Shown: one piece after another, positions 42,101 through 47,884 of the stretch | How the letters are laid out: each line of letters starts with the position of its first letter | Numbering within the stretch: the stretch's first letter is position 1 | Assembly (NCBI RefSeq): GCF_958450345.1 | Contig: NC_088780.1 | Location: forward strand, 30,651,667-30,715,666 | Reading direction: 5' to 3' | Length of the DNA stretch: 64,000 nucleotides | Source of the DNA: Calliphora vicina | Taxonomy: Eukaryota > Arthropoda > Insecta > Diptera > Calliphoridae | Program-made: the position numbers and the translations under genes | Notes under the pieces: model-generated | Databases searched by the model: none | Told to the model about the DNA's origin: nothing | The model's input: the letters and a program-made list of their open reading frames with translations, nothing else

Positions 42101-44274
42101 TAAATACAATTTTGTTTTGTTCTCGTTACAGAAATTATTTATTTGGTCAAAGGTTACCCGCATGTAGTTCAATATCCTTTTCGGCCGCAACTTGTGGATA
42201 TACCAAATAATTATAAGGAAATAAATACGGTTATGCAAAAATGCTGGTCAGAGGATCCCGTTGAAAGGCCAGATTTTAATGCTTTAAAGACAATTATAAG
42301 GAATATAAATAAGTAAGTAGATAAAACTTTAAAATAAAATTATTAGATTAAAGTGAAAGGGTTTTCAAAACTAATTTTCTTCCCTTCCCTCTTCCCTTCT
42401 GCCTTTACAGAGACAACGAAACTGGCAATATTGTGGACAATCTACTCAAGCGCATGGAACAGTATGCCAATAATCTGGAAGAATTGGTGGAAGAACGCAC
42501 CCAAGACTACATAGAAGAAAAGAAGAAATGTGAAAAACTACTTTATCAATTGTTGCCGCAAAGTGTGGCCGCCCAACTGATCAGCGGTCAGCCGGTGGTG
42601 GCCGAAACCTTCGATCAAGTGACAATCTATTTTTCAGACATAGTCGGTTTTACGGCTATTTCCGCCGAAAGTACACCCATGCAAGTGGTGCAATTCCTTA
42701 ATGATCTCTATACCTGTTTCGATTCCATTGTCGAGAACTTCGATGTCTACAAAGTGGAGACAATAGGTGATGCCTATATGGTGGTTTCGGGGCTGCCCAT
42801 ACGCAATGGTAATCAGCATGCCCGGGAAATAGCCCGTCTGGCGTTGGCTCTCTTGGAGGCTGTGCATAATTTTAAGATACACCATCGACCTAATGATCGC
42901 TTGAAACTGCGCATTGGTCTGCACTCGGGAGCCTGTGTGGCGGGAGTGGTGGGCTTGAAAATGCCCAGATATTGTTTATTCGGTGATACGGTGAATACCG
43001 CCTCCAGAATGGAATCAAATGGTGAAGCTTTAAAGATACACATAAGTGAGAAAACGAAATTAGCTTTAGATGAGTTTGGCACATTTATAACCACCAAACG
43101 GGGCTATGTGCCCATGAAGGGCAAGGGGGAAATGCTAACGTATTGGCTGGAGGGAGAGGTACAGAAAGTGGAATCACCCATTTCACCCCAGAAGCTGATG
43201 CTATCAAGAAGGTCTTCTTTGAAGCAAGTGCCACGCTTTGGTTTATTGCACAAGCAGAATTCCGATGCAGCACAATTCCTGCCGCCCTATCAGCTGCAGG
43301 CCCAGCAGCAGCAGCAAATGGTCGATAGTCGACAAAACTCACCAAATTTGAGGGTGAAACGCAAGATTTCCTCCTCCTCGCCGAAATTGAATGGCAGTGA
43401 TTATAAGACTGATGATTTATACAATTATCTGGAAGCAAGTGCTAAAGGTGTTGCCATGAATTCACTCAAATTACCCGCAAATGATATTTACAGCAGCCGT
43501 TCGCTGAGAGACGATCCCAAGGAGGGTTGTTGGGAAATGGCCAACTTTAGATTGCCCCTCTCGGGCACCCTAAAGTCCCACAATAGTGCCAAGCACAGTT
43601 ATACCCAACTGGCCTCTACACAGTCAAATTCAAATTTGTCCGGTCTGCTGCAACCAGCTGCCTCCAGATTGAGATTAAAGAATTCCCCCACCATAACCAG
43701 CCTAATGAATACTAGCGAAACGGCCAGTTTGAATAGTGCAAATCGTATTAAATTTAATATAAGTGAAAATCCCGAAGAAACTCAAACTCTAGTATCCAGC
43801 CATGTCTATGAAGACGAGGAGGGTGAGGCCGAGGCAGAAGAAACTGAGGAAGAGTTAGATGCCCCGGTTAGCGATAATAAGCCAGAGTTAATACAAAACT
43901 CTAACACTTTAAATGGCGATAATTATTTAGTTAATCACAAATCCTATATGGACAACAATCATCATCAGCAGCAGCAGCCTCCTCAAATTACTAGTTTTAA
44001 TAATTGTAATAACACAACCACTAGTCAATATCAAAATTTAGTTAAAGCCAACAATTGTAGAAATTTTCAATTGCTGCAAAAACCAGCCAATGGTTTGGAG
44101 GAAGACAGCAGCAGCTTGCCACCAAATTTAAGCACTAACCCAAAAACCGTATTGGATGAAGACGACAAAGAAATGGTTGGAGCGTCAACAGGTAATCATC
44201 AGCATCATAATCATCATCATCAAGCAGCAGTTAATGCCGTTACACAACCGTTACTGACTAAAATTAATTCATAG
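1..44274 (+). CDS. Receptor-type (natriuretic-peptide-receptor-like) guanylyl cyclase, 5'-partial, six exons
   Basis: Plasma-membrane receptor that converts GTP to cGMP when its outer domain binds a ligand. Six exons join without a frame break: 1-117, 14839-15265, 15525-16247, 22788-22952, 42132-42312 and 42411-44274, 1158 visible residues plus stop; introns start GT and end AG. Domain order (residues of the visible part): end of the ANF-receptor ligand domain 1-181, one membrane helix about 186-206, kinase-homology domain about 215-535, signalling coiled coil about 545-590, class III cyclase domain about 603-788, then a 370-residue low-complexity tail. The kinase-homology segments SLQDILEND and LKSSNCVVDSRFVLKI are of the NPR-A/NPR-B type rather than the sensory-cyclase type. 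Candidate Drosophila relatives are CG31183 and CG10738; which is the orthologue cannot be told here. The signal peptide and most of the ligand domain lie upstream of the window. Confidence 0.95.
3157..4497 (+). mobile_element. Helitron-like non-autonomous element, split by a foldback element
   Basis: The left part (3157-3395) has AAGGGTATATA, CTGGATCGTTATAAATAGCG and GTCTGTATGTTGAAATCAA. The right part resumes near 4200 (CTATATCTAATGATAGATAT) and ends GGTGAAGGGTATATAAGATTCG..ACAGCCGAATATAGCTC..ACTTGTTT at 4442-4497. Full relatives without the interruption sit at 16403-17112 and 53713-54455, which shows that about 0.8 kb was inserted here. Short hairpins at both ends and no transposase resemble helentron/DINE-1-like elements; that class call is inference. 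Confidence 0.65.
3396..4185 (+). mobile_element. Foldback-type element with long inverted arms
   Basis: The segment around 3545-3625 (CAAACAGTTCGGAATTTTGA, CTCTGAGGCAAAGTTGTAGG) is repeated as its reverse complement at 4003-4066. The left arm spans about 3400-3730 and the right arm about 3960-4185, around a unique centre. A second copy, in the opposite orientation, is at 38820-39365. It interrupts a Helitron-like element, so it is the younger insertion. Open frames in it are not convincing genes. Confidence 0.6.
5866..7470 (+). repeat. Minisatellite, unit about 28-33 bp
   Basis: About 1.6 kb of imperfect tandem units of the form TTTGTATAACAGTTTTTTCT followed by ATAGAAAAT. Units vary at CAGTTT/CTGTTT/CCAGTTT and ATAGAAA/GTACAAA/ATGGAAA, and blocks of two or three variants recur together, which points to higher-order duplication. 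The open frame at 7128-7382 is a by-product of the repeat. Confidence 0.85.
12103..12610 (+). pseudogene. Broken copy of an arthropod repetitive CxxC-type protein gene
   Basis: The start of the fragment reads as a Cys-rich N-terminus (CKINPDHFCFICGKII) before stops. After a large deletion, 12296-12607 gives the conserved C-terminal block with LLHIKLGLMKNFVKALDK, FPSLSDAKLKEGIFVGPQIR and a closing AARDYFKLVVQEFF. This pair of blocks is familiar from a repetitive, uncharacterised protein family found in many arthropod genomes, probably carried by mobile DNA. Stops and the lost middle make it non-functional. Function of the family is not known to me. Confidence 0.55.
13225..14165 (+). pseudogene. 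Decayed Tc1/mariner-superfamily transposase
   Basis: Several frames in order encode pieces of a DDE transposase. 13259-13453 is an N-terminal basic region with the YSQTD motif, 13660-13880 is a catalytic-core piece (VGDARGN, then the FVTKDSIKF block), and near 13880-14060 come YFWPDLASYHYGK and FVPRERHPPNCLERYWALVK, the block around the second and third acidic residues. Stops and frameshifts separate the pieces. Terminal repeats were not found. Its insertion lies between two copies of the intron 1 repeat. Confidence 0.7.
14839..15265 (+). CDS. Guanylyl cyclase exon: membrane-proximal ligand-binding lobe
   Basis: The acceptor is TGCCAG before 14839 and the donor is GTAAGT at 15266; the exon ends in phase 1. 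It encodes about 142 residues ending the extracellular domain. Family hallmarks are FFDGVLLYANALN, RRMWNRSFMGITGNVTIDAN and the juxtamembrane pair of cysteines in PECGYDGSLCPDN, which in natriuretic receptors lies near the membrane and takes part in coupling. Several NxS/T glycosylation sites are visible. The reading frame shows no damage. Confidence 0.93.
15525..16247 (+). CDS. Guanylyl cyclase exon: transmembrane helix and kinase-homology N- and mid-lobe
   Basis: The acceptor follows a pyrimidine-rich run ending CCAG, and the donor GTAAGT is at 16248. The exon opens with the single membrane helix (YAILSIVLGAVVVIMSICFF), followed by basic stop-transfer residues RHYK. The kinase-homology domain then keeps the ATP-site lysine in AAVKII (residue 284), has HGN in place of the catalytic HRD (residues 375-377), and keeps DFG (395-397) where vertebrate NPRs usually have DYG. 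This is the pattern of a regulatory pseudokinase that can still bind nucleotide. The in-frame continuation past 16247 is intron read-through. Confidence 0.95.
16403..17112 (+). mobile_element. Helitron-like element, full-length copy
   Basis: The left end TATACCCTTCACC pairs with GGGAAGGGTA a few bases on, forming a subterminal hairpin. CTGGATCCTTATAGATAGCG and a short GTCT microsatellite follow. The right end is GGTGAAGGGTATAAG, a perfect 7-bp-stem hairpin ATTCGGCACAGCCGAAT (17075-17091), then ATAGCTCACTTACTTG. There is no coding capacity. This copy serves as the reference for the others in the window (3157, 24268, 45001, 51453, 52682, 53713, 56865). Confidence 0.7.
17638..17856 (+). repeat. 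219 bp exact direct duplicate of the jockey-type 3' coding region
   Basis: Bases 17638-17856 are identical, as far as I can read, to 19021-19239. They encode the same peptide of the reverse transcriptase C-terminal region. The surrounding sequence is unrelated at both edges. Perfect identity is striking beside the heavily mutated retroelement body. Confidence 0.85.
18060..19440 (+). mobile_element. Decayed jockey-clade non-LTR retrotransposon (reverse transcriptase)
   Basis: Reading across stops gives reverse transcriptase blocks in order: SPGPDVIPALVLKQC (about 18070), VALDISKAFDRI (18220), SGVPQGSVLS (18390), a damaged FADGS in place of FADD (18484), ARKPQCCMLTHKR (18645), RCKKYFTPSDLLTIYTTYIR (18840) and MEYNSHVWAGASKSILELLD (18905 on). 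The catalytic FADD is changed to FADG and stops occur at 18764 and 18901, so it is dead. The 3' part after 19270 is untranslated (TCCCTCTATCCTCCC). Confidence 0.8.
19779..20260 (-). mobile_element. 3' fragment of a LOA/I-type non-LTR retrotransposon, antisense
   Basis: The minus-strand frame 20072-19779 encodes the end of a retrotransposon polyprotein: RIAIGVITGHCSIEAF followed by a zinc-knuckle-like FCRVCGDVEELETVEHIIFN. The same end domain appears on the + strand at 22120-22287, so two related elements lie in opposite orientations. The 5' part is missing. Confidence 0.65.
20735..22437 (+). mobile_element. Decayed LOA/I-type non-LTR retrotransposon (RT, RNase H, zinc-knuckle end)
   Basis: 20739-21101 holds the reverse transcriptase core: SGTPQDGIISPLLWNLVVNK, the catalytic VAYADDVVLL, and NPAKTEMVLFT. 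Later frames give RPILTYGALVWW (about 21235), the RNase H start ISIYTDGSKT (about 21630) and FQAEIYAID (21740). 21814-22287 gives the end domain RLLTGIITGHCMIGHM and CRSCLDEEKEETVQNLLCEC. Several frameshifts and stops, and no 5' ORF, show a truncated dead copy. The catalytic YADD itself is intact. Confidence 0.8.
22788..22952 (+). CDS. Guanylyl cyclase exon: kinase-homology C-lobe (APE region)
   Basis: A 165-base exon between introns of 6.5 and 19.2 kb. The acceptor is TTTACAG before 22788 and the donor GTAAGA is at 22953. The A left by the previous exon plus the first two bases gives Lys, producing the KLLWSAPELL motif of guanylyl cyclase receptors, followed by KGDVYSFGIIVHEI, the conserved helix F region. 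It ends in phase 1. The isolation of so short an exon means gene finders may miss it. Confidence 0.93.
24268..24752 (-). mobile_element. Helitron-like element, 5'-truncated, minus strand
   Basis: Begins on the + strand with the inverted right end ACAAGTAAGAGAT, the hairpin ATTCGGCTGTGCCGAAT, then ATATCCTTCAACA, and runs to the inverted GACGGACATGGCTTAATCGA block. The TATACCC left end is missing; the satellite array starts immediately after it at about 24755. Confidence 0.65.
24755..26490 (+). repeat. Satellite array with higher-order structure, monomer about 120-150 bp
   Basis: The anchor TTCGAAGGACC or a close variant occurs at 24762, 24915, 25041, 25158, 25291, 25417, 25561, 25687, 25781, 25956, 26082, 26225 and 26368. 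Each monomer also has TTTGAAGTATTTTTCAGAT, ACTACTA.CCGCAT, AATATTATTGTCAGGAT and AAATTTCTAAAATT. Anchor spacings repeat with a period of five monomers: 24915, 25041, 25158, 25291 and 25417 correspond to 25561, 25687, 25781, 25956 and 26082 (offset 623-665), with matching private variants. Confidence 0.9.
28754..30564. mobile_element. Array of three PIF/Harbinger-type elements
   Basis: The left end AGCCGTGTGTCCACTA at 28754 and the right end TAGTGGACACACGGCT-like end at 30564 are inverted repeats, and both are flanked by TAA (28751-28753 and 30565-30567), the usual Harbinger target duplication. Inside are three related units: 28754-29444, about 29459-29920 (left end deleted) and 29934-30564. 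Units share TTGCTTCCAGAAGT near the left and CTTGCAGAAGTTCTTCCGCAAG near the right. Unit 1 retains a transposase-like frame on the minus strand. Confidence 0.75.
28831..29199 (-). pseudogene. Harbinger transposase N-terminal remnant
   Basis: A 122-codon minus-strand frame with SFQNTSLEELQTEDSMQLKN, FLRMFNDDFEYILSLIQRN and IQKQDTKMRFAIPPTHRL. This is the N-terminal region that precedes the nuclease domain in PIF/Harbinger transposases. After the PP-x-HRLLVTL block, homology stops, so the DDE nuclease is missing and the element cannot mobilise itself. The neighbouring units keep shorter, damaged parts of the same frame. Family assignment rests on motif order only. Confidence 0.65.
30952..32031 (-). 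CDS. Unrecognised Cys/His-rich protein gene nested antisense in the cyclase intron (probably first coding exon)
   Basis: A 359-codon minus-strand frame starting ATG at 32031 and closing at 30952. I do not recognise the family. Residues 116-138 form a cysteine cluster (CKCSKNC, CECAC). Residues 162-166 and 243-252 are His runs, 213-218 a Gly run, and the first 90 residues are Lys/Arg/Thr/Asn-rich. No signal peptide or membrane helix is visible. The frame runs into a consensus donor, GTAAGT at 30959-30954, five codons before its stop, so the protein probably continues in another exon and the apparent stop may be intronic. Upstream of the ATG, CTGCAG/AACAATATG could be an acceptor or simply 5'UTR. 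Length and residue bias, quite unlike nearby transposon relics, support coding; low-complexity His-codon tracts could also arise without selection. Confidence 0.5.
   Translation of the reverse strand: MSKKSSYSWSHNLLQSNLNNKPTTNAISQTLQIQQTKQNKEINCRRKLYKTTNTTKRYATKTKDKFGAHNCLPNNRARTPLTTRRIVTRTLHFNANSLWRRDDKEQAEQSQLFTECKCSKNCRNHQIHNLQMNCECACKLVNLPNPPHCHQYRQLQQRFATHHHHHLEKSNKLKSFNTSHAMHIPCKNSPECLAYVHAAPLKMNKNHCHQAQVGGGGGRISNMLQLHDVKPCVSNTTQLSKYHHNHRHHHHHDSQLTWLPQVSQHQEHFLLSMFEVLPPLFLSKSTPSNESMKYTGKLPKKNQHQNHHCLLQSKEYQQKPQNLCCSAVMGINPKMFHPLPQSCLKHFNLDYDRILKYRK
33300..35065 (+). mobile_element. Mariner transposase relic with internal triplication
   Basis: Frames on the + strand give mariner transposase blocks: GDFHTEGKDHPDQPKKFEDQ and LGATQATVTKRL (33470-33650), then three consecutive roughly 315-base copies of the WVPYELKTR..IHYDN..K.RSYLKP segment (about 33657-33960, 33961-34275, 34276-34590). 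A C-terminal block with a damaged HHDDARPHLAI and PLYRPD follows near 34660-34760, and finally a duplicated 125-base end (about 34795-34920 and 34925-35050). Stops and frameshifts occur throughout. The catalytic order is disrupted, so it is dead. Confidence 0.8.
35080..35945 (-). mobile_element. Second mariner-type transposase relic, antisense
   Basis: Minus-strand frames give DRRLKVRQIVEAIGISHGS and SILNDLGYEK (35690-35800), then further on RPRWFFITNKVMATVLFG (about 35560), the HQNNARVHKC block (about 35370) and LPHPP.SPDIAPSDYFLLPN (about 35290). These are the helix-turn-helix and DDD-core landmarks of an irritans-like mariner, distinct from the copy on the other strand. Many frameshifts. 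Confidence 0.7.
35950..36049. mobile_element. Small palindromic MITE
   Basis: TCCCCATTTTCTCAATCTCT near 35952 is matched by its reverse complement AGATATTGAGAAAATGGGGG near 36027, giving arms of about 27 bases around a 45-base centre. It abuts the antisense mariner relic and may be that element's terminal repeat region or a separate MITE. Confidence 0.55.
36271..36658 (+). mobile_element. Two tandem copies of a roughly 195-bp MITE
   Basis: Copy 1 (36271-36461) and copy 2 (about 36465-36658) share TATCTGATAAATTT, ATCATGATA.AC.TCAAAAT, AAAAAATTATCAGGT, TATTATTGCTTCGTTA, GACAACTTTGTNTTGACAAC and a right end GATAAATATTTG..ACAGGGGG. Left and right ends are imperfect inverted repeats (CCCCCTG..., ...CAGGGGG). 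A third, inverted copy sits inside the Helitron-like element at 57035-57262. Confidence 0.65.
37642..38234. mobile_element. Transib-like non-autonomous element, 593 bp
   Basis: Both ends begin CACAGTGGCGCC (37642 on + and 38234 on -). They are flanked by a near-perfect 5-bp target duplication: CGTTG at 37637-37641 and CGTCG at 38235-38239. Inside each end lies GCAAAAAT(C/T) at a spacing of 23 bases on the left (37672-37680) and 22 on the right (38197-38205). The CACAGTG heptamer, A-rich nonamer, 22/23 spacer and 5-bp duplication fit Transib transposons. No transposase is encoded; the open frame at 37505-37822 crosses the left end and is not a gene. Confidence 0.65.
38820..39365 (-). mobile_element. 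Foldback-type element, second copy
   Basis: Matches 3396-3930 as its reverse complement: CCTAAAAGTATGCTTTAGTT, GACCTACCTAAACGG, GATCTTAGGTACATTTTTGT, GGACCTGAACAGGGGAAA, CTCAGGGAGTAAATCAAAAT and TTTCGTGTTGCACTGTGTT. Only one of the two long arms is complete here. Confidence 0.6.
39373..39481 (+). repeat. LTR 3'-end fragment
   Basis: Ends CGTAACA at 39481, like the solo LTR ending at 40893, with a related upstream stretch (TCGTTAAATTCAAATCG..AGTGCAA). It is followed by ATAT and then immediately by the start of another LTR. Confidence 0.45.
39973..41603. mobile_element. DNA element with GGGTATTCG-type inverted ends
   Basis: The left end GGGTATTCATTCGAG and the right end ATTATTCGAATACCC are inverted and flanked by TA on both sides (39971-39972 and 41604-41605). 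ATTCGAATAATTCGA-like motifs crowd both subterminal regions. A solo LTR lies inside it. An inverted relative is at 57299-58165 (shared: GAAGATGAGTGGTCCGATAG and GGGAGTCTTTCGATCA). No clear transposase frame. Confidence 0.6.
40298..40893 (+). mobile_element. Solo LTR, 596 bp
   Basis: Begins TGTTACG and ends CGTAACA, with the 4-bp duplication ATAT at 40294-40297 and 40894-40897. It contains AACTCTTTATTTATTT and a block of GCCATCT motifs. No internal retrovirus-like genes accompany it. It is inserted in the GGGTATTCG element, itself inside a related LTR. Confidence 0.75.
42132..42312 (+). CDS. Guanylyl cyclase exon: end of kinase-homology domain
   Basis: The acceptor is GTTACAG before 42132 and the donor GTAAGT is at 42313. 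The exon starts in phase 1 and ends in phase 2. The peptide contains PFRPQLVDIPNNY, the W of QKCWSEDPVERPDF and the conserved Arg of the kinase C-lobe end. The next intron is only 98 bases. The neighbouring exons fit without frame correction. Confidence 0.94.
42411..44274 (+). CDS. Guanylyl cyclase last exon: coiled linker, cyclase domain, low-complexity tail
   Basis: Starts after CCTTTACAG and ends at TAG 44272-44274. It encodes the signalling helix NLEELVEERTQDYIEEKKKC, then a complete homodimeric guanylyl cyclase domain. Metal-binding Asp are in YFSDIVGF (residue 614) and IGDAYM (658), guanine-selecting Glu in KVETIGD (654) and Cys in CLFGDTVNTASR (726), with the transition-state Asn/Arg in the same motif. 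All catalytic positions are present, so the enzyme should be active. After about residue 788 comes a roughly 370-residue tail rich in Gln, Ser, Asn and His with a Glu/Asp run (codons near 43810-43860), of a sort common in fly proteins and without a recognised domain. The C-terminus is LLTKINS. Confidence 0.96.
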
Positions 44275-44275
44275 T

Positions 44276-44473
44276 AATAAATGTATGTAAATTAAATGCA
44301 CCAGCGATTTTGGCAAATCTAATTCAGAATACAACTCTAACTGATAAAATTGCAGTGTTGTATTTCTTTAACTTAGTGATACATTAATTTGTAAGCATAT
44401 AAATATAGTTAATTTTTATTACTTAAAAACTCTATTTAAAACTATGTATTTCCTAAAATTACTTTAAAATAAA
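44276..44473 (+). promoter_or_regulatory. Candidate polyadenylation signals of the guanylyl cyclase gene
   Basis: AATAAA occurs at 44276-44281, only a few bases after the stop and so less likely to be used, and again at 44468-44473, about 195 bases after the stop. More AATAAA motifs follow in the AT-rich stretch, so the real 3' end cannot be fixed from sequence alone. Confidence 0.35.
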
Positions 44474-44481
44474 ATACATAT

Positions 44482-47000
44482 TTTTGTTTAATTAACTTTC
44501 AGTATCAAATATAAGAAAAAAATTCAGCTAAAAATTAAATATATGGTTTTAAAAACTCTTTTAAAAATTTAATACAGTATTTAGTTAAAAATTTCCCGAT
44601 TCAAAATCTTTAAATCTAATTAGTTTGTATTACAAGTAAAGTTTTCAAAATCTTAAAACCAACAATGTTCCTTGTTAAACATGATTATTTTATAATTTTG
44701 TTTTCTGTAGCAAATAATATTAAGAAAAGATTAAAGAATATGTCAAAATATTAAAAATAAAATGTTGTAAATTCTTTTGTAAATAAATTTCGGTAGTTTT
44801 TAAAAGAAAGAAATATTTAAAATTATATATACCTACATTTAATTAAAAAAAATAAAAGAAAAAATGTTAAGTATTAGAAGAAAAAAAAATCGCACAATAA
44901 ATTCAAAAAAAAAACTGGAAATGAGTTTCAATTAAATTGATAAATTACACTATTACTATTAAAATCTCCACTATTTCTCCTATTAAACAAATTATAATTT
45001 AAACAAGTATGAAATCTTATATACTCTTCACCAAATTATACTTTAAAATACAAATTTTAAATATAATTAGGTAAACAAAATTTAAAAAAAAGAAAACTTT
45101 TTTTTTTCGAAAATGTTTTTATTAATTTTTTTAATTTTTCCCAAATCTTAATTTTTAAAAAAAAAATGTTGGTAAAAAAAAATATTTTTCCTGATTTTGA
45201 CCTATTGTAGGTCCGAGTTACTATGGCCTTATATTCGCCGTTGCAAAGATCTTTGAAATATCTGTCATTAGATATCCCTATAGTCTATATTAACGACTTA
45301 GTAATCAAGATATAGATATAGGTCAAAAATGGAGGTTGTCCCGGTTTTATCCTTATATCTCAGCCATTTGTGGATCGATTTTCTCTATTTTAAATATTTT
45401 TTCTTTATTCGTTGCCACATATGAAAAAATGGTAGTAACGTACATATTTGTATCATGATAATTGCCTATTTGAAGTGTTTCATATTCTAAAACAAGTCAT
45501 TATTTATTTAAACTTTTCTAAAAAAAACATTTCATTTATCAAAATGTATTTAAAATTATATTTAAATATCAATTTAAAACATTCCATACGTTAACAACCC
45601 TTTAAATGTAATAAAACCTCAAATAAATGATCTGGTATCTTTTCTACATCTAACAAATTCAAATTTAACGGCCCTGCCAATACAAATATGTATATAAACA
45701 AAGTTGCCAACTCACCCTGCCAGCCACTCTGTATAAACCACCTGTATGGCATCATCATTTTTGTGTTTGTTTTGCTTTTCCTTCCTCTTGTTTTGTTGTT
45801 GGTTTTTTTGGCGCACACTTGCACTAAAGTTTTTCACACACATACATTTCGACTTGTTGCACTATTTTTATTCAGTTTTAACACATTTACACAAATTCTT
45901 AATAGATTAACACATTAATTGAATGACAAACAACATTTTAATTATATTTTACACAAATTTAATATGATTTTTTAATAATTTACCACGATTTTAATAGAAT
46001 TTGTAACAGCTACTTGTTGACCGGTTGTAAGCGCGACGGAAATTGAAATAGAACTTTATTGTAGAGGTTGCCATACCATCATAAGACGTCAAATTCAAGG
46101 GATTATAGGGAAATTGTGGTATAACAAGTAAATGAGTAAAATTTCTATATTTTATAAGGATTTTAATAGATAATTTAATAATAATGTAAATATTATTTAT
46201 TAGGTAATATTTATTGGTATGGAAATGAGTACACTTTTGTAGGAACAAACAAAGCTTGAAAATTTATATTACTGTATGAAATACGGTAAATGGAACCTTT
46301 TTTTAAAACTATGTTCAGTATACCAAATATGACCTTTTACCAATAATAAACGATTTTAATAATGGATTTAATCAAAAAGACAGTTAATGTAAAAACTCTA
46401 CATTTTGGAGGAGACCTAGTAAAATTTACACCTAGATAATTTAATACCAAAAGTGTTTAAGAAATTCCAACATAAATGGAATACTATTCACTTTTTGGAT
46501 GAATCAAAATAAAACTAAGAGGCAGTGATGTGGGAACATTTGTAATGCGACCAAAGGTAAGAGACTGGACCCAAAGTACACAAATAAGACAGTCATGTTT
46601 GGCGGTGGCAATATTATGTTGTGTTATTTTTAGCCACATGCTAAAAAGCTAATATTATTACTGTATGACTTCTAAACCAAAAACTTCTAAACAAATTTGT
46701 TCACCATAATTGTAGTATTAGAATGGAGAAAATATCGCAACCTTTTAGGGTCGTATATTTAAGCGGAATTTTATTAAAAGTTATAAAAATCTATTGTTAA
46801 TCTTGCAGAATCATTATTTATCCACTAAATTTCAGTATTTCTACCTGTAATTAATTTTATGTCATATTATTCCTTGCTATTTTTTTAAATAATTCACCTC
46901 TTTTCGTGAAAAAAATATATTATTTTCAAACTTGGCATCACTTTTTTCTACCCATGCCCTCTGGCAACATCATACACGCAACAAAATGACATTTCATGTC
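44482..47000. other. Intergenic region between the cyclase and transporter genes
   Basis: AT-rich. A 5'-truncated, minus-strand Helitron-like copy lies at 45001-45390. I see no supported gene; the frames at 45591-45918 and 45991-46248 are not convincing. The TG/GT-rich stretch near 46960-47080 and the TTGTTGTTG runs near 47040 and 47365 look like typical fly upstream or 5'UTR sequence. Confidence 0.6.
45001..45390 (-). mobile_element. Helitron-like element, truncated, minus strand
   Basis: Starts with the inverted right end AAACAAGTATGAAATCTTAT, then ACTCTTCACCAAATTATAC, and continues to the inverted ATATCTCAGCCATTTGTGGA block. The left half (TATACCC, GATCC.TATAGATAGCG) is missing and the hairpin near the right end has decayed. 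Confidence 0.6.
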
Positions 47001-47341
47001 TTTCAAATTGTTTTTGTTTTTCTTTGCGTGTTTTTATTTGTTGTTGTTGCAGTTCACCCGTCACAACACACACAATAGAAAATCGCTGGTAAAAAGCAGA
47101 GTGTAAAATTGTGAAAAAAAACCAAATCAATTAATGCAATTAAGCCTTTCAAATACAAAAACATAATAGAAAATACATATTACCAAATAGTGTGCAAAAT
47201 ATATGGTGAAATTGGTTAATAGTTATTGTAATAATTTAGCTAAAAAAATAAATAACAAAAAAAAAACTTCAATGAAATTTTGCTTATCATTGTTTTAGAA
47301 AAACAAAATAACGATAGTGAGTTTTTGTGGACGGCCTGAAA

Positions 47342-47641
47342 AGGGTAAAAAAAATTGCATAATTTTGTTGTTGTTGCTTTGTTTTTTGTTGTGTTTCGAG
47401 TTAATTTTTTACCACAATCTTCAATAATTTCATTTTTTATATATAATTCAGTGATTAAAAAACTCTACGCATAAGTACCAGAGTAATTTAAAAATAAAAA
47501 CATAAATGAACTTAAATTTTAAAATGTTTTTAAAATAATTTGAATATAGATAAGAAATTGATTTTGCTGGTAAAATTCTTAGTTTTGAATTTTGTCTAGT
47601 TTTTTTGTTTTATAGTGTATCGAAAGTGTTGGGCAAAACAG
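47342..47641 (+). other. Probable 5'UTR exon of the HMT-1-like gene, ending at 47641
   Basis: A strong donor, CAG/GTGAGT, lies at 47639-47647 on the + strand. A matching acceptor, AAATTTCAG, lies just before 49506, 28 bases upstream of the transporter ATG. The exon start is unknown, and the left coordinate given is only the TTGTTG-rich stretch. No ATG-led frame of note is present. Inference from splice signals and distance only. Confidence 0.4.
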
Positions 47642-47762
47642 GTGAGTGCAATAAAAACAATTAAGATTAAGGAAAGGTATATTTTTTAATAAACATGAAA
47701 TAGTTTTAGTCATAGATGCTAAATGATATAAAAAATTAAAAACAAATATCAAAGATATAATA

Positions 47763-47884
47763 CAGCCCAATTATGAAAAAATTCCTGGGTGTTTTTCCTT
47801 TTTCTCATTTTTTCTGTTCAAGTTCTATGTTAAAAAAGAGAAGGCAAAAAAACTCCTGGGGAATTTTTTTCATAATTGGGCTGA
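47763..47884. mobile_element. Palindromic MITE, about 122 bp
   Basis: CAGCCCAATTATGAAAAAAT at 47764 is matched by its inverse near 47865-47883 (CATAATTGGGCTG), with TTCCTGGG / CTGGGGAA continuing the pairing. The unpaired centre is about 60 bases. It lies in the inferred first intron of the transporter gene. Confidence 0.6.

Larger units (their letters stand above)
22953..42131 (+). other. Guanylyl cyclase intron 4 (19.2 kb), overview
   Basis: Carries the antisense coding candidate (30952-32031) and many repeats, listed separately. Stretches where I see nothing nameable: 22953-24267 (AT-rich), 26490-28750 (except a GC-richer patch near 28190-28410 and a triplet-rich patch near 26800-26975), 30600-30950, 32040-33290, 36660-37636, 38240-38815 and 41700-42131. 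Confidence 0.75.

Noticed and set aside
42634..43438. Antisense open frames opposite the cyclase domain
   Set aside because: They are the mirror of a strongly coding exon and have no independent features.
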